Below are positions 27,288 through 35,753 of a stretch of DNA of 60,858 bases, piece after piece; positions within the stretch are counted from its first letter, which is position 1; each line of letters opens with the position of its first letter. Position numbers and translations under genes: made by a program. Source of the stretch: Paenibacillus phytorum (GTDB taxonomy: Bacteria; Bacillota; Bacilli; Paenibacillales; NBRC-103111); contig NZ_WHOA01000233.1 of the NCBI RefSeq assembly GCF_013141715.1, positions 1 to 60,858 of the forward strand. Reading direction: 5' to 3'. The notes under the pieces were generated by a model. That model was not told where the DNA came from, searched no databases, and worked only from the letters and a program-made list of their open reading frames with translations.

Positions 27288-27836
27288 TCACCTCAAGCTA
27301 TCCCCGCAGCAAGTTGAGGCGAACTTAGGTATCCGAAACATGTCCATCACACCATGGTGGCAAATTCGATCACCCGAACCAAAGTCTTTATGGGTATTAT
27401 AGTCGAAGGCGCACCAACCTATCGCGCCGCTGATATGTTGATCCAATGCAGCCGAATTCATGATTCTTAGATGTCTTAAACAATGCTCCAACTGTCTTTC
27501 TTCGTTGTCAAATCTTTTGGTCGGATACATGTGTCCATTGTATTCCGTAACCAAATAAGGAACGTAATCGGATAAACCCGTTATATCCCTCTGGTCGCGC
27601 AACACAATTTCGCCGCCTTCATGAATGAAGTCATTCATCGTATAGACGTCTTCTAGCAATTCGCTGTTATTCAGGCACCGAACGCCGCCTGTCTGCCGTG
27701 AAGGATCCGTTTGCCGTGCCAGCGCATTGATTGCTTCCTAAAAGTCGTGATCGCCTTGCGACTCGTTAATGCGTATGCCCCATAATACGATGGACGGATG
27801 GTTCCAGTCCCGTTGGATCATTTCCGTAACGTTTTG
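27288..27836 (-). pseudogene. GH2 beta-galactosidase internal fragment with nonsense codon
   Basis: One frame encodes the barrel part of a GH2 beta-galactosidase: QNVTEMIQRDWNHPSIVLWG, then RINESQGDHDF, an amber TAG at 27738-27740, and EAINALARQTDPSRQTGGVR onward to YLVTEYNGHMYPTKRFDNEE and GVMDMFRIPKFAS. The acid/base (NE of RINES) and nucleophile (TEYNGH) regions remain. The TAG replaces an expected Tyr codon. The N-terminal 400 or so residues are absent because the frame is fused to an unrelated protein at about 27836, and the C-terminus stops soon after MFRIPKFAS. It is not the same gene as the GH2 at 10740-13925. Confidence 0.83.
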
Positions 27837-28205
27837 CTTTGTTTCAGCATGTGCGATAATTCTTGAATCTCTATAATGCGGTATAACAAGGTGCCATTCT
27901 TTTATGGTAGGAACACCCATCTCTTTCAACCTTTTTGCATACTTTTGCGAGGTAAGTTTGTTTATATCTTTTGTCATTTTATCTCGTAAATGATCATACA
28001 ACTCATCATCAGAATACTCACGTTCCGGACAATAACACTGGTAAACTCTCCCTGCCCTAGTGAAACCCTCAATTCCTGCGTCACCTCCATGTACAGCAGG
28101 AATTTCTGTAAAATGCTCATCTTGATACTTTATTCGATAGCAAGAATTACATAATTTCTCCCACGAATCTCCATCCAATGGACCGTCAATAAATTCTAAT
28201 ATCAT
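27837..28205 (-). pseudogene. N-terminal fragment of an unrecognised, possibly nuclease-like protein
   Basis: About 123 codons run in frame into the GH2 remnant, making an accidental fusion. The sequence has WEKLCNSCYRIKYQ, then EIPAVHGGDAGIEGF and GRVYQCYCPEREYSDDELYD. The spacing of Glu34, Asp42 and Gln56 loosely resembles the PD-(D/E)xK/Mrr-type nuclease fold, but the usual Lys after Gln is not present, so this is only a suggestion. The ATG overlaps the stop of the upstream gene (28202-28570) as ATGA, so the two were a coupled pair. The C-terminal part of the original protein is lost. AT-rich composition and position beside transposon-type repeats suggest transfer. Confidence 0.4.
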
Positions 28206-28570
28206 GAAAACACTCCACCTAATAGCTTTATTGAAATTGAATTTCGTTTATCTTCAACACTTTGCAACAATCTTAGATCGACAACAAATGTCTTAGAAGA
28301 ACTAGGGTAACGGACTTCTGCAAGATGGAATGTCGATACAATTTTTGTAATAACTACTTCCTTGTTAATAAAATATGCACGATCATTTTCTAAAGGAGGA
28401 TTATCGTAAATCATTATGTAGTCCCTCCTGAGCCTAATACCCGAACTGTAATATGCATTCAACATTTCAATTCGACAATAATTCCCAAAACCCTTTAACA
28501 GCCTTAAAGGAACCACTCTATTTGACGTAGTTGCGTGTAGTGGGTACAAATTATTATGGATAAATGACAT
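28202..28570 (-). CDS. Small protein of unknown function, partner of the nuclease-like fragment
   Basis: A 122-residue frame (MSFIHNNLYPLHATTSNRVV, ending ISIKLLGGVFS). No family is recognised; there is no signal peptide or membrane helix. It is basic in its first half and has beta-rich stretches (AYFINKEVVITKIVSTFHLA). Its stop overlaps the next gene by four bases. The start codon lies within the block TTTAAAATGTCA, which matches the repeat at 28735-28752, and no Shine-Dalgarno is obvious. It may be the intact member of a two-gene accessory system whose second gene has been cut. Confidence 0.45.
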   Translation of the reverse strand: MSFIHNNLYPLHATTSNRVVPLRLLKGFGNYCRIEMLNAYYSSGIRLRRDYIMIYDNPPLENDRAYFINKEVVITKIVSTFHLAEVRYPSSSKTFVVDLRLLQSVEDKRNSISIKLLGGVFS

Positions 28571-28752
28571 TTTAAATTACAATTTTAAAATGATTACTTT
28601 CCGATTTCTAATCAAGGTTTTCAACATAATTAATTTCGATAAAATTAAGGTTAAACTTTAAAAAAGCCCATACCATCAAGGCATGGGCTTGCGACATTTA
28701 AGTTCAATCTCAGCGACATTTTATCTTCAAATCAGCGACATTTTAAATTACA
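28566..28752. repeat. 22-bp-periodic direct repeats resembling a transposon end
   Basis: GCGACATTT occurs at 28691, 28713 and 28735, exactly 22 bp apart, in the context AAATGTCGC on the minus strand. The outermost copy is preceded by TGTAATTTAA, and that same TGTAATTTAAAATGTC block recurs at about 28582-28567. TGT-beginning ends with repeats of about 22 bp are typical of IS21-like and Tn7-like elements. A terminator (28657-28690) lies inside. The other end of the element is not seen. Confidence 0.55.
28657..28690 (-). terminator. Terminator inside the repeat region
   Basis: AAGCCCAT pairs with ATGGGCTT (extra CC/GG pairs inside). TTTTTT follows on the minus strand. Confidence 0.75.
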
Positions 28753-28993
28753 ACTCACAAAAAAGAATGTGATGTTTCATAAATAATTATAAAACGGAGC
28801 CCGCAAACCCGCGTGACTCCGTTTGTTTTGTTTCATAATAAATTAAATATTACCGATAGACCCAGCTAAGCATCTTGACTGTTTCAAAATTGTTTGTAGT
28901 TAAATACACAACATTATTCAACATATGCATAAATATACAAGTGATTTTGCCTTGTGATATTCCAAAAATAATAAGAAAACGGAGCCCGTAAAC
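28753..28993. other. Gene-free stretch with a duplicated terminator arm
   Basis: AAACGGAG (28792-28799) pairs with CTCCGTTT (28817-28824) as a bidirectional terminator. A second left arm with its flank, AAAACGGAGCCCGTAAAC, appears at 28976-28993 without its right arm, because the IS3 end starts directly after it. Nothing else is recognised. Confidence 0.6.
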
Positions 28994-29185
28994 TGAACTG
29001 ACCCCAAAAAGTTAGACATTATATGGTTAGGCAGCTTCGAGGGCAAGAGTCCGGTACTGTACTGGGCTCTTGCTTTTTAGTTTTGCCTTAATTCGTTTGT
29101 GATTGTAGTATTCGATGTATGTTTCCAGTTCTACTTTGAAATGTTCGATACAATTTAAATATTGTTGTTTCTTCTTCAGATATCA
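28994..29185 (-). mobile_element. IS3-family (IS150 group) remnant
   Basis: The inverted-repeat end TGAACTGACCCCAAAAAGTT begins at 28994. Next to it the minus strand (29185-29027) encodes the last 50 or so residues of OrfB: FKVELETYIEYYNHKRIKAK, then SPVQYRTLALEAA and a stop. This matches the IS150-type transposase C-terminus. The rest of the element is missing; the break is near 29170-29190. It sits exactly after half of a terminator-like repeat, showing where it inserted. Confidence 0.8.
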
Positions 29186-29216
29186 AAAAAAAACGATTTT
29201 CCAATTCCACAAATAA

Positions 29217-29714
29217 TTAGTGCTTCTTTTGATCATTTTCAAGATTTTCGGCTGCTACTGCAACGTTTTCTAGGGTAATTTCTTCTGCATATATCAATTC
29301 CTTTATACTTTTATATAAATCTTTTAAATGCTGCTCAGATAAATCTAATATTGGTTCATACATGAATGAGTTCAAATGTATGTTCTCGGGAGTCATTAAA
29401 TTGACCTTCTCCAGTATCTTAATTGCCTCTGTCTCTCTACTAAAGTTATTTTTAAACCGACCAAATAGCTTACCTGTTTGATTACTATTAATACTCGAAA
29501 CAAAACTTGGATCTTTTATTTTCTGTATCATATATACTTCCGCATTAATTCTTGTTGCAATAGAAAGTACGATTTTATTCTCTACTTTGATGAAATTCAA
29601 TTCTAATTTATTGGCGCGTTGCTTGTTGTACACAACCTTTTGACATTGTGAACACGAAGCGATGCAGAATTTCGCATGGCCTAAAAAATGGACATTATGA
29701 CCGCGTTTCTTCAA
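29217..29714 (-). CDS. Unrecognised protein, probably a 3' gene fragment
   Basis: A frame of 165 residues starting at a TTG seven bases past the sucrose phosphorylase stop. The first 35 residues look unlike a normal start. From IVLSIATRINAEVYMIQKIK on, the sequence is regular and mostly helical, with NSNQTGKLFGRFKNNF and LMTPENIHLNSFMYEPILDL. This part feels like a conserved C-terminal domain but no family can be named with confidence. No signal peptide or membrane segment is seen. It is AT-rich, unlike the operon upstream, and lies next to an IS remnant. It may be the tail of an accessory gene joined here by deletion. Confidence 0.4.
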   Translation of the reverse strand: MKKRGHNVHFLGHAKFCIASCSQCQKVVYNKQRANKLELNFIKVENKIVLSIATRINAEVYMIQKIKDPSFVSSINSNQTGKLFGRFKNNFSRETEAIKILEKVNLMTPENIHLNSFMYEPILDLSEQHLKDLYKSIKELIYAEEITLENVAVAAENLENDQKKH

Positions 29715-29720
29715 TTTGAA

Positions 29721-31190
29721 CTATACGGCAAGTTGAGCTAATTCACCGTTCTGTCCGATATATTCAATTAATGTCTTGCAGGTTTGCAGATCAATAAAAA
29801 GGCGGCACTCCTTATCGTCCTTGCGCCAAGCCAACCGAACTTCGTCTTGCGCCGAAGGAATAACAACAAACTCGCCGCCAAAAGCATCATATTCATTTCT
29901 GAATCGAATAAGCTTAATCAATCTTTGAACAACTTCCTTCTCCAGCGATTGTTCGATTTCCTCAAGGCTGAAGTTATGCCGATTGATTTCCCGCCCTTCC
30001 CCGGTCTTCTTCACATTCTCCAGATCATTCTCACCTGCCAGAAGGCCGACATAGTACACTTGAGGGATTCCCGGTACGAAGAATTGAATTGCTCTTGCCG
30101 CTAAATAGGCATCGTCGTTACAATTGAGCACAGAATAATAGGAGCATCGAATTTGATGAACGTCGAAGCCGTCTGCGGCCTTATGTTTATCCGATACAAT
30201 AAGACTGAGGTTCGAGCCTCTCTCCACGCACAGATCAACCAAGTTTCTGGCTTCTTTCGTATCGATCAAATCGTCCATGTCAGGCTTAACAGGTATACCA
30301 TCATGACAATCCAGCATAGTAAACTGCTTCTCAGGTCGAGTCTTCAAATAATCATAGAGACGCTCGCTAGATTTATTGGTCAAAGTATCGAGCACCGTAT
30401 ATGGCAGTATAAAATCATAAATCCAGTAGCCGTGCTCCGCTAGCTTATACTGAATAGTGTAATGTGCGTGAACCTCAGGCAGCAATTCGATTTCCAGCGA
30501 TTTCGCAACTACCATCATCCAATCCAGGAATTCGTAGATGTCTGGCTCAACAAAAAAGCAGCTTGTTCCCAGCTTCTTGACGATGTACCCGACTGCATCC
30601 AAGCGAACGATCTTGACATTTTGCTGCCTGAAATTGTTGAAAATATCGATTAATAACTGCTTTACAGCATACGACCGGACATCCAGATCAATCTGTTCGG
30701 ATGGATCCTGCTTGCCGAACGTCGTCCAAACCTTCTCTTCCTCACCGGTTTCTTCAATGGTAAAAGTAGAATAGGGGACGGGTCTGCGAAGGAACATATT
30801 GTCAATATCTTCTTGAACCGGCTTCCCATCCGCCCATATTTTATCCAAAGTCAAAAAGAAATCTGCATATGCCGATTGACGACCTTTTTTGAGGAAATCC
30901 CGGAAATATTCGGACTGGCTCGAAATATGGTTGACCATCACATCGACCAATATATCAAACCGTTCTCCAATAGCTCTAATATCATCCCATGTGCCGAAGC
31001 CCGTCTCAATTTCCAGATAGGTAAGCGGGGCAAAGCCTCTATCTCCGGAAGACGGGAAAGGAGGCAAAATATGAACGCCGCCCTTAAATACATCGGAAAA
31101 ATATTGAAAGAGCACCTGTTTCAGCGCTTTTAAATCACCACCCAAGGAGTCGGGATACGTGATCAGCTGCACTTGATTTTTTATTGGCAT
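29721..31190 (-). CDS. Sucrose phosphorylase (GH13 subfamily 18)
   Basis: A 489-residue GH13 enzyme, the usual length for sucrose phosphorylases. It shows the compact N-terminus (VQLITYPDSLGGDLKALKQV), HILPPFPSSGDRGFAPLTY, nucleophile Asp198 in VRLDAVGY, acid/base Glu239 in LLPEVHAHY and Asp297 in LDCHDGIP. It cleaves sucrose with phosphate into glucose 1-phosphate and fructose in the cytoplasm, saving ATP. The PfkB kinase 11 bp upstream can phosphorylate the fructose, a meaningful pair. A sucrose-6-phosphate or glucosylglycerate phosphorylase remains possible from sequence alone. It is the last clear gene of the importer 3 operon. Confidence 0.9.
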   Translation of the reverse strand: MPIKNQVQLITYPDSLGGDLKALKQVLFQYFSDVFKGGVHILPPFPSSGDRGFAPLTYLEIETGFGTWDDIRAIGERFDILVDVMVNHISSQSEYFRDFLKKGRQSAYADFFLTLDKIWADGKPVQEDIDNMFLRRPVPYSTFTIEETGEEEKVWTTFGKQDPSEQIDLDVRSYAVKQLLIDIFNNFRQQNVKIVRLDAVGYIVKKLGTSCFFVEPDIYEFLDWMMVVAKSLEIELLPEVHAHYTIQYKLAEHGYWIYDFILPYTVLDTLTNKSSERLYDYLKTRPEKQFTMLDCHDGIPVKPDMDDLIDTKEARNLVDLCVERGSNLSLIVSDKHKAADGFDVHQIRCSYYSVLNCNDDAYLAARAIQFFVPGIPQVYYVGLLAGENDLENVKKTGEGREINRHNFSLEEIEQSLEKEVVQRLIKLIRFRNEYDAFGGEFVVIPSAQDEVRLAWRKDDKECRLFIDLQTCKTLIEYIGQNGELAQLAV

Positions 31191-31201
31191 AAAATAATCC
31201 C

Positions 31202-32158
31202 CTATAGTCCGTATTTTTCTTTGATAACCTCGAGATGCGGTAAATCCACGATGGCTCCGGTATACTTTAATTTATAGGCACTGACGGCAAATCCCAGGAA
31301 AAGAGCTTGTTTCAATGGATAACCTTTAACGAGCGCCGCATAAAATCCCGACCAAAATGCATCGCCGGCACCCGTAGTATCCACAACCTGCGTAGCCAAA
31401 GAGTCGAATACAATCGTCTCTTTTCCATTAGAAACGATGGCCCCTTCCTTCCCTAATGTCAAAATAACCAGCTTAGCACCTAGCTCTAAGAAATGTTCGA
31501 GATAACGCTCAGGTGACGCTTTCCCAAACAATCTCTCTGCATCGTCCTCTGAAGGCTTGACAATATCAACTTTACCGATCATCGATTTTACATAGTCGAT
31601 TCCACTCTCGCCCTTTTGCCATATCATCGGATGATAGTTAGGGTCGAAACCGAGCAATATACCATGTTTTCGCACCGTATCCATCACACTTTCAATCGTA
31701 TAACGGGACGGAACTCTTGATATAGGCCAACAGGAGAAATGGACGATTTTGGAGTTGATTGCTGCATCCGCCAACCCGGATGTGTAAGCTAATTGATAAT
31801 CCGCACCCCGATAAAATATTGGAATCGGCGTAGCTACACTCTTGGTTATGACGACCATGCTCGTTGAATCATCGACACTCTGAATGAGATTCGTAGCGAT
31901 ATCCGCTTGTTGCAGCTGATTTACGAGAAATCTACCCAACCCGTCATCTCCGACTGCGGAAGCGACAAGCGGGTTGATCCCTAAATTTTTAACATTCAAA
32001 GCAATATTGGAAGGAGAACCTCCAAACAACTTTTGGTACGTATCACATTGATCGCTATCGTCATATTCCGTTGTCATCATATCGATCAGAAGCTCACCGA
32101 CAGTCAAAATATCATGCTTCTTATCACTCAACGGTATACTAGCCTCGAATTCAAACAC
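31202..32158 (-). CDS. PfkB-family sugar kinase, probable fructokinase
   Basis: A ribokinase-fold kinase of 318 residues. Start motif ILTVGELLIDMM, substrate loop GGSPSNIALNVKNLG, and the C-terminal anion hole with catalytic Asp in DTTGAGDAFWSGF. It sits between the esterase and sucrose phosphorylase in the importer 3 operon with short gaps. Fructose set free by sucrose phosphorylase would be the natural substrate, giving fructose 6-phosphate. Some related kinases take other keto sugars or nucleosides. Confidence 0.9.
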   Translation of the reverse strand: MFEFEASIPLSDKKHDILTVGELLIDMMTTEYDDSDQCDTYQKLFGGSPSNIALNVKNLGINPLVASAVGDDGLGRFLVNQLQQADIATNLIQSVDDSTSMVVITKSVATPIPIFYRGADYQLAYTSGLADAAINSKIVHFSCWPISRVPSRYTIESVMDTVRKHGILLGFDPNYHPMIWQKGESGIDYVKSMIGKVDIVKPSEDDAERLFGKASPERYLEHFLELGAKLVILTLGKEGAIVSNGKETIVFDSLATQVVDTTGAGDAFWSGFYAALVKGYPLKQALFLGFAVSAYKLKYTGAIVDLPHLEVIKEKYGL

Positions 32159-32176
32159 GTTTCCATCTCCCGACTT

Positions 32177-32968
32177 TTATTGCATCGCCCATAATAAAGC
32201 TTTTTCAATGTATTCATTCCAAAAATCCCAGGTATGCCCTCCCTTGCTTTCCACATACGTGTTCTCAAGCTGTTCCGAAACTAAGAAATCGTGAAACCGC
32301 TGATTGACGTCGAGCAAAAAATCTTCGGTACCGCAAGCCATGTAGATCGCTGGAATTGCCGACTTCTTCTCTTTCAAGCCCAGAACCAGAGCCTCCGGGT
32401 CTTTATCGCTTCCTTGAAGCTGGGCCAAATCACCGAACACTCTCGTAAAGTACTTATAATCCGCTATGCCGTCATTATAATCGGGATTTGCGTTAACGAT
32501 TTTATAGGTAATAATGGCCGATGACAACGCGATGATCCGGCTAAAATGCTCTGCATATTTTAAACCGTTCCGAATGGCTCCGTACCCCCCCATGGATAAA
32601 CCGCCGATGAAGGTGTCTTCTCTCCGCTCCGATAGAGGGAACATTTTCCGTGTAAACTCAACCAATTCTTTTCCAACGTATTCTCCGTATAATGACCCTT
32701 TATCAACATCATCCATATAAAAGTGGTTCTCTCCGGCTGGCATAAAAACCGCAATACGATGTTTGTCGGATAACTCCCGAATTCTCGAGAAGCTGATCCA
32801 ATCCGAATGGCTGCCTGAGTATCCGTTCAACAAATAGATCGCTTTAAGCGGCTTCTTCTCCGCCTTCGGCATCCCTGGAAATTCAAAATCATCCAACGGA
32901 ACAAGTGCATTGAACGTGACTTCTCTCCGTAGAGCCTTTGAGTAAAAATTAACCTGCAGTGTCGCCAT
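32177..32968 (-). CDS. Alpha/beta-hydrolase, putative esterase (EstA/FGH-like)
   Basis: About 263 residues, no signal peptide. The frame opens at 32977 but the ATG at 32968 has the better ribosome binding site (AAAAGGAG). It has the esterase nucleophile elbow GGLSMGGYGA with Ser125, an upstream YLLNGYSGSHSDWISFSRI oxyanion region, and a C-terminal GGHTWDFWNEY with the probable catalytic His. This esterase class cuts acyl or feruloyl esters from sugars and small thioesters. In this operon it may remove acetyl or other acyl groups from the imported sugar before phosphorolysis. Asp of the triad is probably in GTEDFLLDVN. Confidence 0.85.
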   Translation of the reverse strand: MATLQVNFYSKALRREVTFNALVPLDDFEFPGMPKAEKKPLKAIYLLNGYSGSHSDWISFSRIRELSDKHRIAVFMPAGENHFYMDDVDKGSLYGEYVGKELVEFTRKMFPLSERREDTFIGGLSMGGYGAIRNGLKYAEHFSRIIALSSAIITYKIVNANPDYNDGIADYKYFTRVFGDLAQLQGSDKDPEALVLGLKEKKSAIPAIYMACGTEDFLLDVNQRFHDFLVSEQLENTYVESKGGHTWDFWNEYIEKALLWAMQ

Positions 32969-33012
32969 GGTATCCATTCTCCTTTTCTCTCATTTCAGGA
33001 CTATGTCCTCTC

Positions 33013-33819
33013 TTACAAATAAAGAAACGGCTCCTTCGCATCGACAAAAGTAACCGGGAGTCCACTAGCCAATGGCTTCAGCCATTCGGCCATAAACTTC
33101 ATTCCCCATTCCTCGCTCCGCTCATGACCTACGACGATCATAGCTTTATGAAGTCCGAGCATACGAGCATCGTTGACATAAGCGCAAAGTGTCCATTCTA
33201 CGATTTCACCGCAGACGATGACATCCAGGTTCTTATTTCGCATCAGTTCCATCGGCATTTGCTCTCTGCCAAGACCCAAACTGCCTCCGCCTACCAAAAT
33301 TCCGACTCTAGAACACACCATCTCGGGATCGCCTACGATTTGCAGGATGTTCATATCCATTTTGTCTTTAAAGAAACCGGCCAATTCTGTCAAAGTGACC
33401 TCATCAATTTGGTACGTGTGCGGCGGATGCTTTTCCAGCAAATTGTCTTCCCAGCCGATCTCTTTAATCAGTCCATCGTAAATTCGGTCTGTCTTGGCCA
33501 TATGCATGTAATCATGGTACCGCCATACAGCAATCTGGTGATCCTCTAACAATTTTCGCTTTGCTTGATATACAGGGTCGTCCTGCAACCATTCCAATTC
33601 GTCTATTCCAGTATAGAAGGTAGGTTCGTGTGTGATAATCATATTGGCCCCGCAAGCTACAGCCTGACGAATCACATCGACCGTCGCCATAAACGTCGTT
33701 ACAATACCGGTTACCTCTGTATCCGGACTTCCGGACACGAGTACATCGCCGGTTTTTTCCAGTCTGAAATTGTCGCAAGAATCCGTAATAATCGCATCTA
33801 TGACCTGCTGAACATTCAT
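33013..33819 (-). CDS. Nif3-like dinuclear metal center protein
   Basis: A protein of 268 residues when started at the ATG with GGAGG (33819); the frame opens at 33849. It has the Nif3/DUF34 pattern: MNVQQVIDAII start, MIITHEPTFYTGIDELEW in the first half and VVGHERSEEWGMKFMAEWL in the second, which supply His and Glu metal ligands. Family members form hexamers with paired metal ions; their biochemical role is not firmly established (GTP cyclohydrolase-like and metal-chaperone roles have been proposed). It lies 31 bp after the YtcP-type permease, and an embedded place in a sugar operon suggests a hydrolytic or metal-linked task there. Confidence 0.87.
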   Translation of the reverse strand: MNVQQVIDAIITDSCDNFRLEKTGDVLVSGSPDTEVTGIVTTFMATVDVIRQAVACGANMIITHEPTFYTGIDELEWLQDDPVYQAKRKLLEDHQIAVWRYHDYMHMAKTDRIYDGLIKEIGWEDNLLEKHPPHTYQIDEVTLTELAGFFKDKMDMNILQIVGDPEMVCSRVGILVGGGSLGLGREQMPMELMRNKNLDVIVCGEIVEWTLCAYVNDARMLGLHKAMIVVGHERSEEWGMKFMAEWLKPLASGLPVTFVDAKEPFLYL

Positions 33820-33849
33820 GCTATTGCCCTCCTTCGTTTCGTAAAGCAA

Positions 33850-34749
33850 TTAACCTTTTACGGCACCGACAACGACGCCCTTCGTGAGATATTTCTGCAG
33901 AAAAGGAAGTACAATCAAGATTGGAACGACTCCGATAATCCCCATAGCCATCCGCACCGCTGTGGTCGGAAGCTCGGCTGCACCGGCTCCTAGCAAGCTG
34001 CTTGCCTGGCTCGATTTTAAAAATTGAATATTATTCATCAGACGGATCAACAAATTCTGTATACCGTAATATTGAGGCTTCGTGACGAAGTATAAGGCAT
34101 TAATCCAATCGTTCCAGTAGGCAAGTCCCGTAAACAAACCGACTGTTGCCATAACCGGAACCGAAAGCGGCAGCATAATGCTGTAGAACGTTCTTATTTC
34201 GCTAGCTCCGTCGATCTGAGCCGATTCGATAAGCGCGGCAGGCACATTATGCTTATAGAAATTCCTTACCAGCAGAACATTGAATCCATTCATGAGCAGG
34301 TTCGGTACGATCAATGCGGCCAACGTATCCTTAATCGAAAACACTTTGGTCCACATCATGTAGGAAGGCACGATGCCTCCGTTAAACAACATGGTGAAAA
34401 ATACGAGAAATGCAAGGACATTATGGTACTTGAAATCTTTTCGTGACATTGGATAGGCCAGCATTGCCGTTATCGCGAGGCTGATGACCGTTCCAACAAC
34501 AGTCACAAAGATTGAGACTCCGTATGCCCGCACAAAAGTCGACACATTGCTGAACAAGGATACATAGGCATCGATGCTCATTTTATTTGGGAAATAGCTA
34601 TATCCATCTCTGATTAGCGTCTTTTCGTCGGTAAACGATGCCAGCAGCATCAATATAAAAGGCAAAAAGGCAAATACGGTCACCAAGGACATGGCTGCGG
34701 CAGAGAATATCGTAAATGCCCGTTCTCCTCTTGATTGTAAACTCGTCAT
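33850..34749 (-). CDS. ytcP: YtcP-type sugar ABC permease (importer 3)
   Basis: A permease of 299 residues with six predicted helices, EAA loop IESAQIDGASEIRTFYSIMLP and C-terminal FLQKYLTKGVVVGAVKG. It follows the LplB-type gene by 12 bp. It forms a pore with that partner for the sugar bound by the lipoprotein at 35754-37304. Sucrose phosphorylase and fructokinase downstream make sucrose or a sucrose-containing sugar a fair guess for the substrate. Confidence 0.94.
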   Translation of the reverse strand: MTSLQSRGERAFTIFSAAAMSLVTVFAFLPFILMLLASFTDEKTLIRDGYSYFPNKMSIDAYVSLFSNVSTFVRAYGVSIFVTVVGTVISLAITAMLAYPMSRKDFKYHNVLAFLVFFTMLFNGGIVPSYMMWTKVFSIKDTLAALIVPNLLMNGFNVLLVRNFYKHNVPAALIESAQIDGASEIRTFYSIMLPLSVPVMATVGLFTGLAYWNDWINALYFVTKPQYYGIQNLLIRLMNNIQFLKSSQASSLLGAGAAELPTTAVRMAMGIIGVVPILIVLPFLQKYLTKGVVVGAVKG

Positions 34750-34761
34750 GATGGATCCCCC

Positions 34762-35691
34762 CTAAAACAGTGCATTGTCGGAATTTACTTTCCTTACAAT
34801 ACCATTGGCTACAATGACCAGAATAAAGCCTACCAGTGACTGATACAGGCCGGCAGCCGCCGACATGCCAATATCATTAACCTGCACGAGAGCGCGATAG
34901 ACATAAGTATCGATAGTTTGTGTCGTGCTGTACAAAGCACCCGCATTTAAAGGCACTTGATAAAAGAGTCCGAAATCGGAATTGAATATTCTTCCTACAG
35001 ACATTAAGCCCAGTATGATAATGGTTGGCGTCAGCAAAGGCAAGGTGATCATTGAAATTTGTCTGAGTTTGCCTGCGCCGTCAATTTTGGCGGCTTCATA
35101 AATGCTCTTATCGATTCCCGCAATAAATCCGAAGTATACGATGGAGCCGTATCCCGCCGTCTTCCAAAGCTGTATGATAACAAGAATGAAGGGCCAGTAT
35201 TTAGGCTCCGAATACCAATTAATAGCCGGTATGCCAAGCGGCTCCAGAATCGAATGGTTGATAAACCCGCTATCGGCATTCAAGTAAGCAAATACGAGAA
35301 AAGATACGACGACCATCGATACCAGGTTCGGAAGAACTAGCCCTGACTGGAAATACTTCGAGTAAAACTTATTTAAAAGCTCTGCCATCAGAATCGCGAT
35401 GAATATAGAAACAATAGTGCCGAGAATGATAAATGCGACATTGTATAGAATCGTATTTCTTGTCATAATCCACGCATCGGAAGTCCGGAATAAAAATTCG
35501 AAGTTTTTCAACCCAACCCAATCGCTTCGGAATATGCCTTTGGCAAAATCAACATCTTTAAAGGCGATAAATACCCCGAACATCGGAATGTAATTATTGA
35601 TCAACAAATATAGTAAACCGGGAGCTGCAATTAGTAAAAGCGGCAACGTATTGCTAACTTTCTTCCTGTATGTTTTTATTGGCTTCTCCAT
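34762..35691 (-). CDS. lplB: LplB-type sugar ABC permease (importer 3)
   Basis: Integral membrane permease of 309 residues. Helices start at LPLLLIAAPGLLYLLINNYI; the EAA loop is YEAAKIDGAGKLRQISMITLP. It is the second gene of the importer 3 operon, 62 bp after the binding protein, with a hairpin in the gap. It partners the YtcP-type permease. Confidence 0.93.
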   Translation of the reverse strand: MEKPIKTYRKKVSNTLPLLLIAAPGLLYLLINNYIPMFGVFIAFKDVDFAKGIFRSDWVGLKNFEFLFRTSDAWIMTRNTILYNVAFIILGTIVSIFIAILMAELLNKFYSKYFQSGLVLPNLVSMVVVSFLVFAYLNADSGFINHSILEPLGIPAINWYSEPKYWPFILVIIQLWKTAGYGSIVYFGFIAGIDKSIYEAAKIDGAGKLRQISMITLPLLTPTIIILGLMSVGRIFNSDFGLFYQVPLNAGALYSTTQTIDTYVYRALVQVNDIGMSAAAGLYQSLVGFILVIVANGIVRKVNSDNALF

Positions 35692-35714
35692 GCCACTCCC
35701 CCCTTAAGGTAGAC

Positions 35715-35742
35715 AGAATGGAGCAGTTTCCGGCTCCATTCT
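35715..35742 (-). terminator. Intercistronic hairpin after importer 3 binding protein
   Basis: AGAATGGAGC and GCTCCATTCT pair perfectly. No T-run follows on the coding strand. It likely stabilises the upstream binding-protein message. Confidence 0.65.
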
Positions 35743-35753
35743 TCACCATTTTT

